This document shows positions 26,393 through 35,824 of a DNA stretch of 64,000 bases, piece by piece. The notes under the pieces are model-generated. The model was not told where the DNA came from, made no database searches, and saw only the letters and a program-made list of their open reading frames with translations. The stretch's first letter is position 1, and every line of letters begins with the position of its first letter. The translations under genes were made by a program, and so were the position numbers. The DNA comes from Thermoclostridium stercorarium subsp. stercorarium DSM 8532. GTDB taxonomy: Bacteria > Bacillota > Clostridia > DSM-8532. The stretch covers positions 124,001 to 188,000 of the forward strand of contig NC_020134.1 of NCBI RefSeq assembly GCF_000331995.1, in the 5' to 3' direction.

Positions 26393-27510
26393 GTTGATTA
26401 AAGAAAAAAAATTTATTTATCATCACCTCACATGAGTGATGAAGGATACGAAATGGAATACATTAAAGAAGCATTTGAATCAAATTGGATTGCACCACTG
26501 GGCCCAAATGTTGATAATTTTGAAAAAGAATTTGCGGCAAAAATAGGGGCAAAGCATTCTGTTGCATTATCATCCGGTACTGCGGCAATACATATGGCAC
26601 TAAAGGCAGCAGGAGTGGAAAAAGGTGATATTGTTTTTTGCCAGTCATTAACTTTTGCTGGTACAGCTAATCCAATAATATATCAAAATGCAGTTCCGGT
26701 TTTTATAGATAGTGATTTAAAAACATGGAACATGGATCCTGAAGCTCTTGAAACGGCATTTAAAAAATATCCCAATGTAAAGGCTGTTATTGTTGTTCAT
26801 TTATATGGTTTATCTGCGGATTTGGACAAAATAATTGAAATTTGCAGGAAGCATAATGTTGCTCTGATAGAAGATGCAGCTGAAAGTTTAGGAACGAAAT
26901 ATAAAGGAAAATATACAGGTACATTTGGTGAATATGGTGCGTTTTCTTTCAATGGCAATAAAATTATAACCACTTCCGGTGGTGGAATGTTAGTTTCTGA
27001 TAATGAAGAAGGAATTTCTAAGGTCAGATTTTGGTCTACTCAGGCAAGGGACAAAGCAAGGCATTATCAGCATAGTGAGATAGGCTATAATTACAGGATG
27101 AGTAATATTGTCGCTGGAATTGGAAGAGGTCAATTAAAAGTTTTGGATCAAAGGATAGCGAAAAAAAATATATTTTTGAGTTTTATAGACATGAACTGGG
27201 ACAACTGGATGGTATTAAGTTAATGCCAATAAATGAATGGAATGAACCAAATTACTGGCTTACATGTATCACTCTTAACGGCCGTATTAAACCGATGGAT
27301 ATAATTCTGGCCTTGGAAAAAGAGAATATTGAGAGCAGACATATATGGAAGCCTATGCACATACAGCCTGTGTTTAAAGATTGTGATTTTATCGGAAGTG
27401 GAGTTTCTGAAAAGATTTTTGAAAACGGTGTTTGCTTACCCAGTGATACAAAGATGACAGACGATGACTTAATAAGGGTATGCAGTATTATCAAGGGGCT
27501 GTGGTCATAA
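26393..27510 (+). pseudogene. DegT/DnrJ/EryC1-type PLP sugar aminotransferase, frameshifted in two A8 runs
   Basis: Residues encoded from 26432 show the complete aminotransferase fold: NWIAPLGPNVDNFEKEF, LSSGTAAIHMAL, EDAAESLG, and SFNGNKIITTSGGG with the PLP lysine. At the A8 run 27161-27168 the frame breaks; one more A would join it exactly to the C-terminal part (…IKLMPINEWNEPNYWLT…ESRHIWKPMH…) that ends at 27510. At the 5' side the usual KKIYLSSPHMSDEG start is also out of frame: one more A in the A8 run 26403-26410 would link it to a TTG at 26393. As read, the gene cannot make the full enzyme, which would transaminate a 4-keto UDP-sugar (PglE/PseC-like). Phase variation, slippage or sequencing error are all possible. 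Confidence 0.8.
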
Positions 27511-28032
27511 ATGTTCTACAGGAAGTATAGGAAGAGAATAATGGACATTGTTATGTCACTTATAGCGATTATTATACTAAGCCCTGTTTTACTTTTAATT
27601 GCAGCATTAGTTAAGATTAAGCTCGGAAGCCCGGTAATATTTAAGCAGAAAAGGCCGGGACTTAATGAGAAGATATTTACACTTTATAAATTTAGAACAA
27701 TGACTGATGCGAGAGATGAAAATGGTATGCTGTTACCGGATAATGTTAGATTAACTAGATTTGGAAGAATGCTAAGAAGCACAAGTCTGGATGAGCTCCC
27801 TGAACTATTTAACATTCTAAAAGGAGATATGAGCTTCGTTGGCCCAAGACCACAGCTTGTAAAAGATTTGGTTTTTATGACTCCGCAACAAAGAAAAAGA
27901 CATAGTGTTTTACCCGGTTTAACCGGATGGGCACAGATAAATGGGCGGAATGGTATCACTTGGGAAGAGAAATTAGAATTAGATTTGGAGTACATAAAAA
28001 ACATTTCATTTTTTAAAGACAGTAGGAGTTAA
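27511..28032 (+). pseudogene. Initiating undecaprenyl-phosphate sugar transferase, 3' end replaced by IS256 fragment
   Basis: The bacterial sugar transferase family (WbaP C-domain, PglC, EpsL) is clear: one N-terminal hydrophobic hairpin (IMDIVMSLIAIIILSPVLLLIA), FKQKRPGLNEKIFTLYKFRTM, RTSLDELPELFNILKGDMSFVGPRP and GLTGWAQINGRN. It would attach the first sugar phosphate to undecaprenyl phosphate. The ATG directly follows the aminotransferase stop. Homology ends at ...NISFFKD, then three foreign residues and a stop in IS sequence from about 28021. About 25-30 C-terminal residues are lost; the catalytic core is kept, so some activity cannot be excluded. Confidence 0.85.
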
Positions 28033-28687
28033 TCAACAAGGTGAACGGGAAATATTAGGTTTTGATGTAGGGATGAGTGAAGACGGGGCTTTTTGGGAGG
28101 AGTTTTTAAGAAGGCTGGTAGCAAGGGGTCTAAAAGGTGTAAGGCTTGTAATCAGTGATGCACATGAAGGGCTGAAGGCTGCAATAAAGAAGATTTTAAC
28201 GGGAAGTGCATGGCAAAGATGCCGTGTACATTTTATGAGAAACGTATTAAGCCAGGTACCAAAGCATTATCAGGGAATGGTATCATCGATAATACGGACA
28301 ATATTTGCCCAGAATGATCAGGAATCTGCGAGGGAACAGTTAAGGCATGTAGTAGATGAGCTTAAAAATCGTTTTCCAAAAGCAATGAAAATTCTTGAAG
28401 AAGCAGAAGAAGAAATCCTGGCATATATGGCTTTTCCCCGTGAGCATTGGGCACAGATACACTCCACCAATCCTCTTGAGAGACTTAACCGGGAAATTCG
28501 CCGTCGAACGGATGTTGTTTGCATATTTCCAAATCGTGAGGCGGTAATCCGATTGGTAGGAGCAATGCTCATGGAACAAAATGATGAATGGAAAGTAGGG
28601 CGGCGCTATTTCAGTCTGGAATCAATGTCAAAGATTACATCGATAAATGAATTTACATTGACACCAGTAGCTTTATTACATAAATGA
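28022..28687 (+). pseudogene. IS256-family transposase, C-terminal half
   Basis: The open frame reads from VGVNQQGEREILGFDVGMSEDGAFW to the end, covering the second half of a mutator-type DDE transposase (SGSAWQRCRVHFMRN-like SAWQRCRVHFMRNVL, IHSTNPLERLNREIRRRTDVVCIFPN). An internal ATG at 28073 could open a 204-residue product, but the first catalytic Asp and DNA-binding part are absent, so it should be inactive. It differs clearly from the complete copy at 34595. Confidence 0.88.
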
Positions 28688-28838
28688 GGTGAAAAAATGA
28701 TAAAGTAGAAATCATTTGCTCGAGTAAAATTACTGTAGGGAATTGCATGGAAATGAATTCCAGATGCATTGAAAAGAAGATGACATCCTGTTAAAATATA
28801 AAACCTAACCAAAATAATAACAAAGGATGGCATCTTCT

Positions 28839-30266
28839 ATGTATAACAGTATACAACATTTTATTGAATTTGGCACGAAAAAAATTGAAAAAAGAATTAG
28901 GGAATTTATTCAGGAAAAGAAGGATCTAGCAGACTTAGTTCTAGGTTTACAAGAAGAGTTAAATGCATTAGGAAGGGATATAACAGCAGAAATTTTAGAA
29001 GATATGGATGACTATCTCCGAAACTCCACCAGTCGTAAAACGCATTGGGAGATAGTAAGAAAAGACCGGACTGAAATATTAACAAGTTTTGGACCGGTTA
29101 GCTTTGAAAGAACATATTTCAAGCCTAAGAAAGGCGGAAAGAGACAGTATTTAGTGGATCAGATTGTAGGGCTTAACCCTCATGACAGGGTAAGCGCAGA
29201 TGTAGTTATCAATGTTTTAGAAGAAGCCGCAGAAAGCAGTTATAGAAAAGCTGGAGAAAAGGCTGCATATATGAATGAGATAAGTAAGCAGGCAGTTATG
29301 AATAAGGTGCATGAACTAGAAATTGTCCAACCAGGGGTAAAAGAAAGGAAAGCGGAAACACCAAAGATTTTGTATATAGAAGCTGATGAAGATCACGTGT
29401 CGCAGCAGGGAAAGAAGTATAAGACAGAAAATGAATGGGGTTTAAGTAGCACGCTGATGCCCAAATTGGTTTATGTACATGAAGGAATTGACCATGATAA
29501 AAGCACAAAAAACAGAAAGGTATTAAAGAATGCCAGATATTTTGGAGGAATTCGTGACAGTGAAGAACTATGGCTTGAAGTGTCCAAGTACATAGATGAC
29601 ACATATGACATCGAAAAGGTTGAAACAGTTTATTTATCAGGCGACGGAGCAGCGTGGATTAAGCAAGGATTACAATGGATAGAAAAGAGTAAATTTGTAC
29701 TAGATAGGTATCATTTAAGCAGGTATGTAAAAACAGCAACAGCACACTTGGAAGATGAAGATATTGAGTTGGAATTAGAAGATGCCTTAAAAGAAGCAAA
29801 TAAAGCACAATTAAAAAAGGCATTTGCAAAGATTCTAGAAAAGACGGAATCGGAGACAAAGAAGAAGGCAGTTAACGATGCAAAGAAATATATATTAAAT
29901 AACTGGGCAGGGATAGAGATAAAGGTAGATAACTACGAAATAGTAGGATGCAGTGCGGAAGGCCATGTAAGTCATATATTATCAGATAGGTTAAGTAGCA
30001 GACCAATGGGCTGGTCAAAAAGAGGTGCGGATAAGATGTCACAGCTAAGGATATTCAAAAAAAACGGAGGAAAAGTATACGATTTAGTAATGGCACAAAA
30101 GAAAAAGGAGCAACGAGAGCAGGCACACCAACTTCAAGATGAATTAATCCGTGAAATGAGAGTTAGAAACGGTAGATATGAAAGTGTATGGAACAGTAAT
30201 CTAACGGTATTAAAGAAAGGTAATAAAACAGCACTCTATAGTGCGTTGAGAGCTATTGTAGGGTAA
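28839..30266 (+). CDS. ISLre2-family transposase (UPF0236)
   Basis: The ATG at 28839, with AAAGG 8 bases upstream, gives 475 residues; an in-frame ATG at 28827 lies too close to the site. The UPF0236/ISLre2 features are an N-terminal helical region, KTHWEIVRKDRTEILTSFGP, EADEDHVSQQG with acidic residues, YLSGDGAAWIKQGLQW, FVLDRYHLSRYVK and VGCSAEGHVSHILSDRLSSRPMGWS (split). It is full length and has no visible damage, so the element may still be mobile. It is AT-rich and unrelated to the IS256-type transposases nearby. Confidence 0.92.
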   Translation: MYNSIQHFIEFGTKKIEKRIREFIQEKKDLADLVLGLQEELNALGRDITAEILEDMDDYLRNSTSRKTHWEIVRKDRTEILTSFGPVSFERTYFKPKKGGKRQYLVDQIVGLNPHDRVSADVVINVLEEAAESSYRKAGEKAAYMNEISKQAVMNKVHELEIVQPGVKERKAETPKILYIEADEDHVSQQGKKYKTENEWGLSSTLMPKLVYVHEGIDHDKSTKNRKVLKNARYFGGIRDSEELWLEVSKYIDDTYDIEKVETVYLSGDGAAWIKQGLQWIEKSKFVLDRYHLSRYVKTATAHLEDEDIELELEDALKEANKAQLKKAFAKILEKTESETKKKAVNDAKKYILNNWAGIEIKVDNYEIVGCSAEGHVSHILSDRLSSRPMGWSKRGADKMSQLRIFKKNGGKVYDLVMAQKKKEQREQAHQLQDELIREMRVRNGRYESVWNSNLTVLKKGNKTALYSALRAIVG

Positions 30267-30299
30267 GCGGATAACGGATGGAGGGAACGGCGAAGCGAA

Positions 30300-30419
30300 C
30301 CCTTTACAATAAGAGGGACCCATATGGTATAATGGACAAAAGTGGCAGCCATAATTTCCGAAGCCCACCGGGTGCCACCCTGGCTGACAAACCATATGGG
30401 GGATGCTTGTTGTAAAGGG
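30300..30419 (+). ncRNA. Highly structured 3' region of the ISLre2 element, possible noncoding RNA
   Basis: Nested inverted repeats: CCCTTTACAA (30300-30309) with TTGTAAAGGG (30410-30419); CCCATATGGT (30319-30328) with ACCATATGGG (30391-30400); GTGGCA (30342-30347) with TGCCAC (30373-30378), and the alternative CAGCCA (30346-30351) with TGGCTG (30381-30386). The two outer helices are perfect 10-bp pairings. No T-run follows. It may be an element-encoded RNA, a transposition cis-site or a read-through block. Confidence 0.5.
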
Positions 30420-30518
30420 CGTGACCGTAGTGGTAATTTCAGGAAGTCATCTTATCTTCAAATCCCTACAGTAAATTAACTCTATCAATCATTTTACACC
30501 ACTTGACAAGACACTATC

Positions 30519-31325
30519 GGAGATGATATTTTTAAAGTACAAAGAGTTACAATAGATATATTTAAGGAAGTAATTCGTATTTGTGATAAGTATAATATAA
30601 ATTACTTTATTATTGGGGGAACTTTGCTTGGTGCTATTAGGCATAAAGGCTTCATACCTTGGGATGATGACCTTGATATAGGGATGACTAGAGATGATTA
30701 TAACAAGTTTATGGATGTAGCTTCTAAAGAATTAGGCGATGAATATATATTACAAACTTTTTTTACAGAAGAGAACACGCCTTTTTACTTTGCCAAGGTC
30801 AGAAAGAAAAACACGAAGTTTATCGAAGAGTATTGTAAGGATCTAGATATAAATCACGGAATATTTATAGACATATTCCCATATGACAATATTCCAGATG
30901 ATAAAAAGCTTAGAGATAAACAACAAAGAAAAGTTAATTTTTGGTCCCAATTATTTATTGCAAAAAGTGTAAAAGGTATAAGTAATATGGAAAATTCTTT
31001 AAAAGGGAAAATAAAAAAAATGGCAAGAATGTTTCTTCATTATTTTTTGAAACCTGTATCTAAAAATTACTTATTTTTGAAACTTGATGCTGCGTGTCAA
31101 GAGTACAATAATGTAAAATGTAAAATGAAGTCATTCGTTAAATATCCTTATTTGATGATTCCATCTGAGGATTTAATTAATCTTGAAAGAGTTGAATTTG
31201 AAGGGATATACGTAAATTGTCCAGGACATCCAAGAGATTATTTGAAACATCATTACGGTGATTTTATGAAATTGCCACTGAAAGAAAAAAGAGTAGGACA
31301 CAGACCATATAAATTGGAGGTGTAG
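30519..31325 (+). pseudogene. LicD family phosphotransferase, 5' end lost at the IS junction
   Basis: The frame is open from the base after the IS end (30519) and reads GDDIFKVQRVTIDIFKEVIRICDKYNINY..., then the LicD signature GGTLLGAIRHKGFIPWDDDLDIGMTRDDY. LicD proteins transfer phosphocholine or other CDP-activated groups to surface sugars. Only the first several residues and the start codon are missing; no ATG or GTG replaces them before the active-site motif, and the TTG at 30624 lies inside it. It is therefore probably silent unless a non-standard start is used. The C-terminus (GHPRDYLKHHYGDFMKLP) is normal. Confidence 0.82.
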
Positions 31326-31327
31326 GA

Positions 31328-32431
31328 ATGGATCAAATAAGGGTTTTACATTTTGTGTCATCTTTAAGTAAAAGTAGCGGTGTTATGAGTGTCATTATGA
31401 ATTACTACCGCCATATTAATAGAGAAAAAATACAATTTGATTTTGCGTTTTTCAAAGATATTGATAATACTTATGAGGAAGAAATTAAAAACTATGGCGG
31501 TAAAGTCTTTCTGATTCCGAAACCACCAAATAAATCTTTTAAAGAGAGATTCGCAGAGATATTAGTCCAAAATAAGTATATTGCATTGCATATTCATGAG
31601 GTCTATTTGACTTTTTTGCTGGCTCCAATCGCTAAAAAAAATGGTATTCCTAACATAATAACGCATAGTCATACAACAATGTATTCTGATAAATTGATTA
31701 GTTCTATTAGGAATAGAATCTTATGTTTAAGACTAAAGAAACATGCTACTCATTATTTTGCCTGTTCTAAAGCAGCTGGTGAATTTCTATATGGGAAAAA
31801 AAGTTTGAATAGTGGTAGTGTTGTAATTATTAATAATGCGATAGATTTGCAAAAATATAAATTTAATCAATCAGTTCGGGACATTGTTCGTAGAGAATTA
31901 GGTTTACAAAATAATTTTGTAGTAGGTCATATAGGGCGTTTTAATAAACAAAAAAACCATATTTTTTTAATTGAGATTTTTGACAAAATTAGGAGAAAGA
32001 ACCCAAGGGCAAAGTTACTTCTTGTTGGTGAAGGACCTCTATTTGAGCAAGTAAAAGAAAAAATAAACCAATTAGATGTTTCCGAAGATATTATTTTATT
32101 GGGAAAACGTAATGATGTTCCTGCTTTGTTGCAAGCAATGGATGTTTTTATACTCCCATCTTTATTTGAAGGCTTGCCTGTTGTAGCTGTTGAAGCACAA
32201 GCATCAGGTTTGCCAATAGTGATGTCTTCGAATATAACAATGGAAGTAGGATTACATAATTATAAATTTATTAGCTTAAATGAAACACCGGAACATTGGG
32301 CGGATGAAGTGCTTAAAATGTATAAAGTTAATGCTAGGGATGATGCGTCTGATATTTTAGTTAAATATGGATTTGACATTAATGTTGAGGCTAACAAACT
32401 GGAAAAATTATATATGGATATGAAGAAATAA
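31328..32431 (+). CDS. Glycosyltransferase family 4 (EpsF-like)
   Basis: The 367-residue GT-B enzyme begins IRVLHFVSSLSKSSGVMSVIMNYY. It has the C-terminal nucleotide-binding half with VVGHIGRFNKQKNH, LLLVGEGPLFEQV, LLGKRNDVPALLQAMDVFILPSLFEGLPVVAVEAQASG (split), including the EX7E-type acidic pair. It would add a sugar to the lipid-linked repeat unit on the cytosolic side. AATTGGAGGTG precedes the ATG. It starts 2 bases after the LicD stop. Confidence 0.9.
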   Translation: MDQIRVLHFVSSLSKSSGVMSVIMNYYRHINREKIQFDFAFFKDIDNTYEEEIKNYGGKVFLIPKPPNKSFKERFAEILVQNKYIALHIHEVYLTFLLAPIAKKNGIPNIITHSHTTMYSDKLISSIRNRILCLRLKKHATHYFACSKAAGEFLYGKKSLNSGSVVIINNAIDLQKYKFNQSVRDIVRRELGLQNNFVVGHIGRFNKQKNHIFLIEIFDKIRRKNPRAKLLLVGEGPLFEQVKEKINQLDVSEDIILLGKRNDVPALLQAMDVFILPSLFEGLPVVAVEAQASGLPIVMSSNITMEVGLHNYKFISLNETPEHWADEVLKMYKVNARDDASDILVKYGFDINVEANKLEKLYMDMKK

Positions 32432-32451
32432 TAAAGGATTTGATATTAGTA

Positions 32452-33555
32452 ATGGGTATATACTATATTCTATTAGTTATCATTCTATTAGAAGCTGTAT
32501 TGATATTTTTAAATGGTTCATCAAATAAAAAGAAAAAAATATATTTATATCTAGTCTTTCTAAAACTATTTATTATATCTGCATTTAGATCAGCTAATAT
32601 AGGTAATGATACTGAAACTTATATTGATTTATTTAATAGGTTAGGTCAGGCGGAAAGCTTGTTTTCTGTTCAGACCAGATATGAAATAGGGTTTGTATTG
32701 CTCAATAGAATTGTTTACTTTTTTAATTCAAATAGCCAAGCAATAATAATTGTTACAAGTTTTATTATACTTTATTTGTTTTTGACATTTATTTATAAAG
32801 AATCATCAATTGCATGGTTGAGTGTTTATTTGTTTATTACGTTAAGGTATTTTTATGCGACTATGAACACAATTAGATTTTGCTTAGCGATGGGTATTAT
32901 TTTTGTTTCATTTAAATATTTAAAAGAAAGAAAAATAATACCTTTCTCTATTACCGTAATTATAGCAACATGTTTCCATACTACAGCTATAATTTTTTTA
33001 ATAGCATATCCTATTGTAAATCTTAAATTCAATAGAAAAAATTTTATTTTATTAAGCATAGCAGCAATTATAGGTTTTGTAGCTTTTAATCCGCTTTTAG
33101 ATTTAGCATTTACGTTATTTCCTCAATATAAGCATTATTTAACATCCAGCTATTTTAAAGGAAACCGTTTAGCGAATTACATACTGTTTTTAATTAATTT
33201 TGTTATATTAACTTTTAGCTTAATAATTGTAAAAAGAAATAAAAAGCAATTAATCTTTAATGAAAACTTAGGTGAAGATAGTGAAGTCAATATATTACTC
33301 TATATAATGACACTAGGTACAATCTTTTCGTTTATGGCAATAAGAGCAAGTTTATTAGATCGTGTTGCTTCATATTTTTCTGTATTTAGTATTATCCTTA
33401 TTCCTAAAATTATAAAGATGGTTAAGAATAAATATGAAAAATCAATTTATGTCTATTTGATTATGTTTTTTACATTGCTTTATCACACTGTAATTTTTAT
33501 ATATCGACCAGAATGGAATATAGTATTTCCATATGAATTTTTTTGGCGAAATTAA
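32452..33555 (+). CDS. EpsG-family polysaccharide polymerase
   Basis: About ten TM helices and the EpsG-type motif FRSANIGNDTETYIDLF (residues ~48-64) identify this 367-residue protein as a Wzy-like polymerase of Gram-positive EPS systems. RYEIGFVLLNRIVYFF is also typical. I chose ATG 32452, since the TTG at 32440 lies directly on the AAAGGA site. It would join repeat units outside the membrane; the ligase-like protein at 23242 is a second polymerase/ligase candidate, so two export steps or two polymers may be involved. Confidence 0.85.
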   Translation: MGIYYILLVIILLEAVLIFLNGSSNKKKKIYLYLVFLKLFIISAFRSANIGNDTETYIDLFNRLGQAESLFSVQTRYEIGFVLLNRIVYFFNSNSQAIIIVTSFIILYLFLTFIYKESSIAWLSVYLFITLRYFYATMNTIRFCLAMGIIFVSFKYLKERKIIPFSITVIIATCFHTTAIIFLIAYPIVNLKFNRKNFILLSIAAIIGFVAFNPLLDLAFTLFPQYKHYLTSSYFKGNRLANYILFLINFVILTFSLIIVKRNKKQLIFNENLGEDSEVNILLYIMTLGTIFSFMAIRASLLDRVASYFSVFSIILIPKIIKMVKNKYEKSIYVYLIMFFTLLYHTVIFIYRPEWNIVFPYEFFWRN

Positions 33556-33573
33556 AAAGGTAAGGTGAGCTTA

Positions 33574-34501
33574 ATGAATTTTTATAAATTGTTTAAAGAG
33601 ATAAACTTTAGGTTTTTATCTTTTATTAATTTATTTTTTCCTAAGAATGAGAGGAAAATTGTTTTATATGGAAGGAAAATGTTTAATGATAACTTAGAAG
33701 CAATGCTTGTTCATTTTATTAATAATAACTATACGAAAAAGTATAAAATATATTGCCTTCTGGCAGAACCAAAGGTATATGAGAGCAAATATAAAAACGA
33801 AAATATATATTTTGTTAGTGGCATTCTAAGTAGTATTTTTCACTTGCTTTCATCAAAGTATATTTTTCATACACATTCATTATCCGTGGTAGCATTTAAA
33901 GCATGTAGAAACCAAAAAATATTTAACCTTTGGCATGGGTCACCTTTAAAAAGGATGGGAAATTACAAAAAAGATAGTAAAAAACCAGTAGGGGCTAGAT
34001 CAGATAATTATCTTTTAGTAACCTCTAAGTTTTTTATACCAATATCTATGGAAAGTTACGGGCATACTGAAGAACAAATATTTCTGGGGGGGAAATCCGA
34101 GAAATGATTTATTATTTAGTGATAAAAATTGTAAAGAAATGTTAGGCATAAACAATCAATACGACAAGATAATCTTATTTATGCCGACATTTAGAAAGTC
34201 TAAAATTATCAATAGAATTGATTCGACTTCGGACTTCCCAATAATATCATCTAAAAATATAAGTGAAATTAACAGTTTTTTAAAGGAAAATAAAGTTCTT
34301 TTGGTTATTAAACCACATCCATATCAAAATGATATAGAATTTTTAAATTTAGAATTTACTAATATAATAAAATTTACAAATGAAGATTTAGCGATGAAAA
34401 ATGTATTATTATATGAACTTTTAGGACAAGTGGATGCATTGGTAACAGATTATTCCTCTGTATATTTTGATTTCTTGTTAACTCAAAAACCAATAGATTA
34501 A
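33574..34501 (+). pseudogene. TagF/TagB-like CDP-glycerol glycerophosphotransferase, frameshifted in G7 and cut by an IS
   Basis: The first part (ERKIVLYGRKMFNDNLEAM..., FNLWHGSPLKRMGNYKKDS, RSDNYLLVTSKFF) is the CDP-glycerol/poly-ribitol phosphotransferase family of teichoic-acid-type polymers. At the G7 run 34086-34092 the frame ends in a stop at 34107. Removing one G restores IFLGGNPRNDLLFSD and joins the second part (LFMPTFRKS, VIKPHPY, DALVTDYSSVYFDFLLTQKPI). The second part then stops at 34501 exactly where the IS256-family element begins, so the C-terminus is also lost. The gene is therefore doubly broken as read. Confidence 0.82.
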
Positions 34502-34594
34502 GTCTATATAATGGTGTAAAAAGGAGTTGAGCCAAAGCTCATACCTCGGTAAAATATAGTTGCTAAACAAATACCAAACCGAGGAGGATGAACC

Positions 34595-35803
34595 ATGGCT
34601 CAGTTTAATATTACTATAACCGAAGAACTTTTGCACGGATTATTTTTATCAAATGGTAGGGATGAAGCATTCTCCAAATTGTTGGAGGAAATCTTCAACC
34701 AGATACTTTTAGCTCAATCTACAGAGCAAATAGGTGCTGAACCCTATGAGCGCACTGAAGAAAGAGCCGCATACCGCAATGGGTTTCGAGATAGACAAAT
34801 GACTACGCGAGTTGGCACACTCACATTACGGGTTCCCAGGCATCGCAATGGACAGTTCTCTACAGAGCTTTTTGCCCGATACCAGCGCAGTGAACAAGCG
34901 TTGGTGCTGGCTATGATGGAGATGGTCATCAATGGTGTTTCCACTCGAAAGGTTGAGCTAATTACTGAAGAGCTATGTGGAAAAAAGTTTTCAAAATCGA
35001 CCATCTCAGAACTTTGCAAGAACTTAGATCCAATAGTAGAAGCATTCCGTACAAGGCCTCTGCAAAGCCATTATCCCTTTCTCATGGTGGATGCCATCTA
35101 TGTAAAGGTGCGGGAAAATGGACGTGTACAGTCAAGAGGTATGCTGATCGCCATTGCCGTTAACGAAGATGGCTATCGTGAAATCATCGGGTTTCAATTA
35201 GCCAACAGCGAATCAGAAAGCAGTTGGGGTGAGTTCTTTTCTTCACTCAAGGATCGTGGGCTAAAGGATGTTCGCCTGGTTACCTCTGATGACCATAAAG
35301 GGCTGGTTAATGCTGTTAGAAAGCATTTTCAAGGTGCTAGCTGGCAGCGTTGTCAAACCCATTTTTCCAGGAACATACTGGATCATACGCCTAAAGCATT
35401 ACAGACGGAAATTAAGGAAGAGCTGCGCCAGCTTTATGAGGCTGTTGACCTTGAGAGTGCTCGTAAAATCAGAGACCACATTATCCAAACATATGAAGTC
35501 AAAGCACCAAAAGCCACAGCTCTCCTGGATGAAGCATTTGATGATATTACTGCTGTTCTTGCGTTGCCCCTGAAGTATCGGAAACGGCTTCGTACTACAA
35601 ACGGTGTGGAAAGGTTGAATGAGGAAATTCGTCGTCGAGAGCGAGTCATTAGAATCTTTCCCAATGCTGCATCCGTCATCCGGCTCATGGGGGCTCTATT
35701 AATAGAGCAGGATGAGAAATGGCAGACCGGTCGTAAATACCTTGATATGCAGCTGTACTATCAAGTGCAGGATAAGGAATCAAAGTCTGGCACTGCTGCA
35801 TAG
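34595..35803 (+). CDS. IS256-family (mutator type) transposase
   Basis: This is a 402-residue DDE transposase. It has RNGFRDRQMTTRVGTLTLRVPR near the N-terminus, the first catalytic Asp in LMVDAIYVK (about 166), the second in VTSDDHKG (about 230) with GASWQRCQTHFSRN after it, and the catalytic Glu in TTNGVERLNEEIRRR (about 337). Length and motifs are complete. A GAGGAGG site precedes the ATG. Codon use is richer in G and C than the AT-rich genes around it, as expected for a mobile gene. Confidence 0.95.
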   Translation: MAQFNITITEELLHGLFLSNGRDEAFSKLLEEIFNQILLAQSTEQIGAEPYERTEERAAYRNGFRDRQMTTRVGTLTLRVPRHRNGQFSTELFARYQRSEQALVLAMMEMVINGVSTRKVELITEELCGKKFSKSTISELCKNLDPIVEAFRTRPLQSHYPFLMVDAIYVKVRENGRVQSRGMLIAIAVNEDGYREIIGFQLANSESESSWGEFFSSLKDRGLKDVRLVTSDDHKGLVNAVRKHFQGASWQRCQTHFSRNILDHTPKALQTEIKEELRQLYEAVDLESARKIRDHIIQTYEVKAPKATALLDEAFDDITAVLALPLKYRKRLRTTNGVERLNEEIRRRERVIRIFPNAASVIRLMGALLIEQDEKWQTGRKYLDMQLYYQVQDKESKSGTAA

Positions 35804-35824
35804 AAGACGCATTTATTCCACGGT

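Larger units (their letters stand above)
28722..30482 (+). mobile_element. ISLre2-family insertion sequence, apparently complete
   Basis: Imperfect terminal repeats share the core TTACTGTAGGGA (left near 28730-28741, right near 30463-30474 in inverted orientation) and weaker similarity out to GAGT. I saw no clear target duplication at the outermost positions, so the ends are accurate only to several bases. It carries one intact transposase gene and a long structured 3' region. Confidence 0.75.
28020..30518 (+). mobile_element. IS256-family element remnant, left part deleted, interrupted by an ISLre2-family element
   Basis: The remnant starts at about 28021 inside the sugar transferase gene, keeps only the 3' half of the transposase, and ends at a terminal repeat TTTACACCACTTGACAAGAC (30493-30512) plus ACTATC to 30518. 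That end is typical of IS256-family elements. A second element, 28722-30482, is inserted between its transposase stop and this end. The left terminal repeat and transposase start are missing, and the flanking genes on both sides are truncated. Confidence 0.75.

Noticed and set aside
30300..30419. tRNA or riboswitch reading of the structured region
   Set aside because: No acceptor-stem/anticodon pattern or known riboswitch core; it is confined to the IS element.
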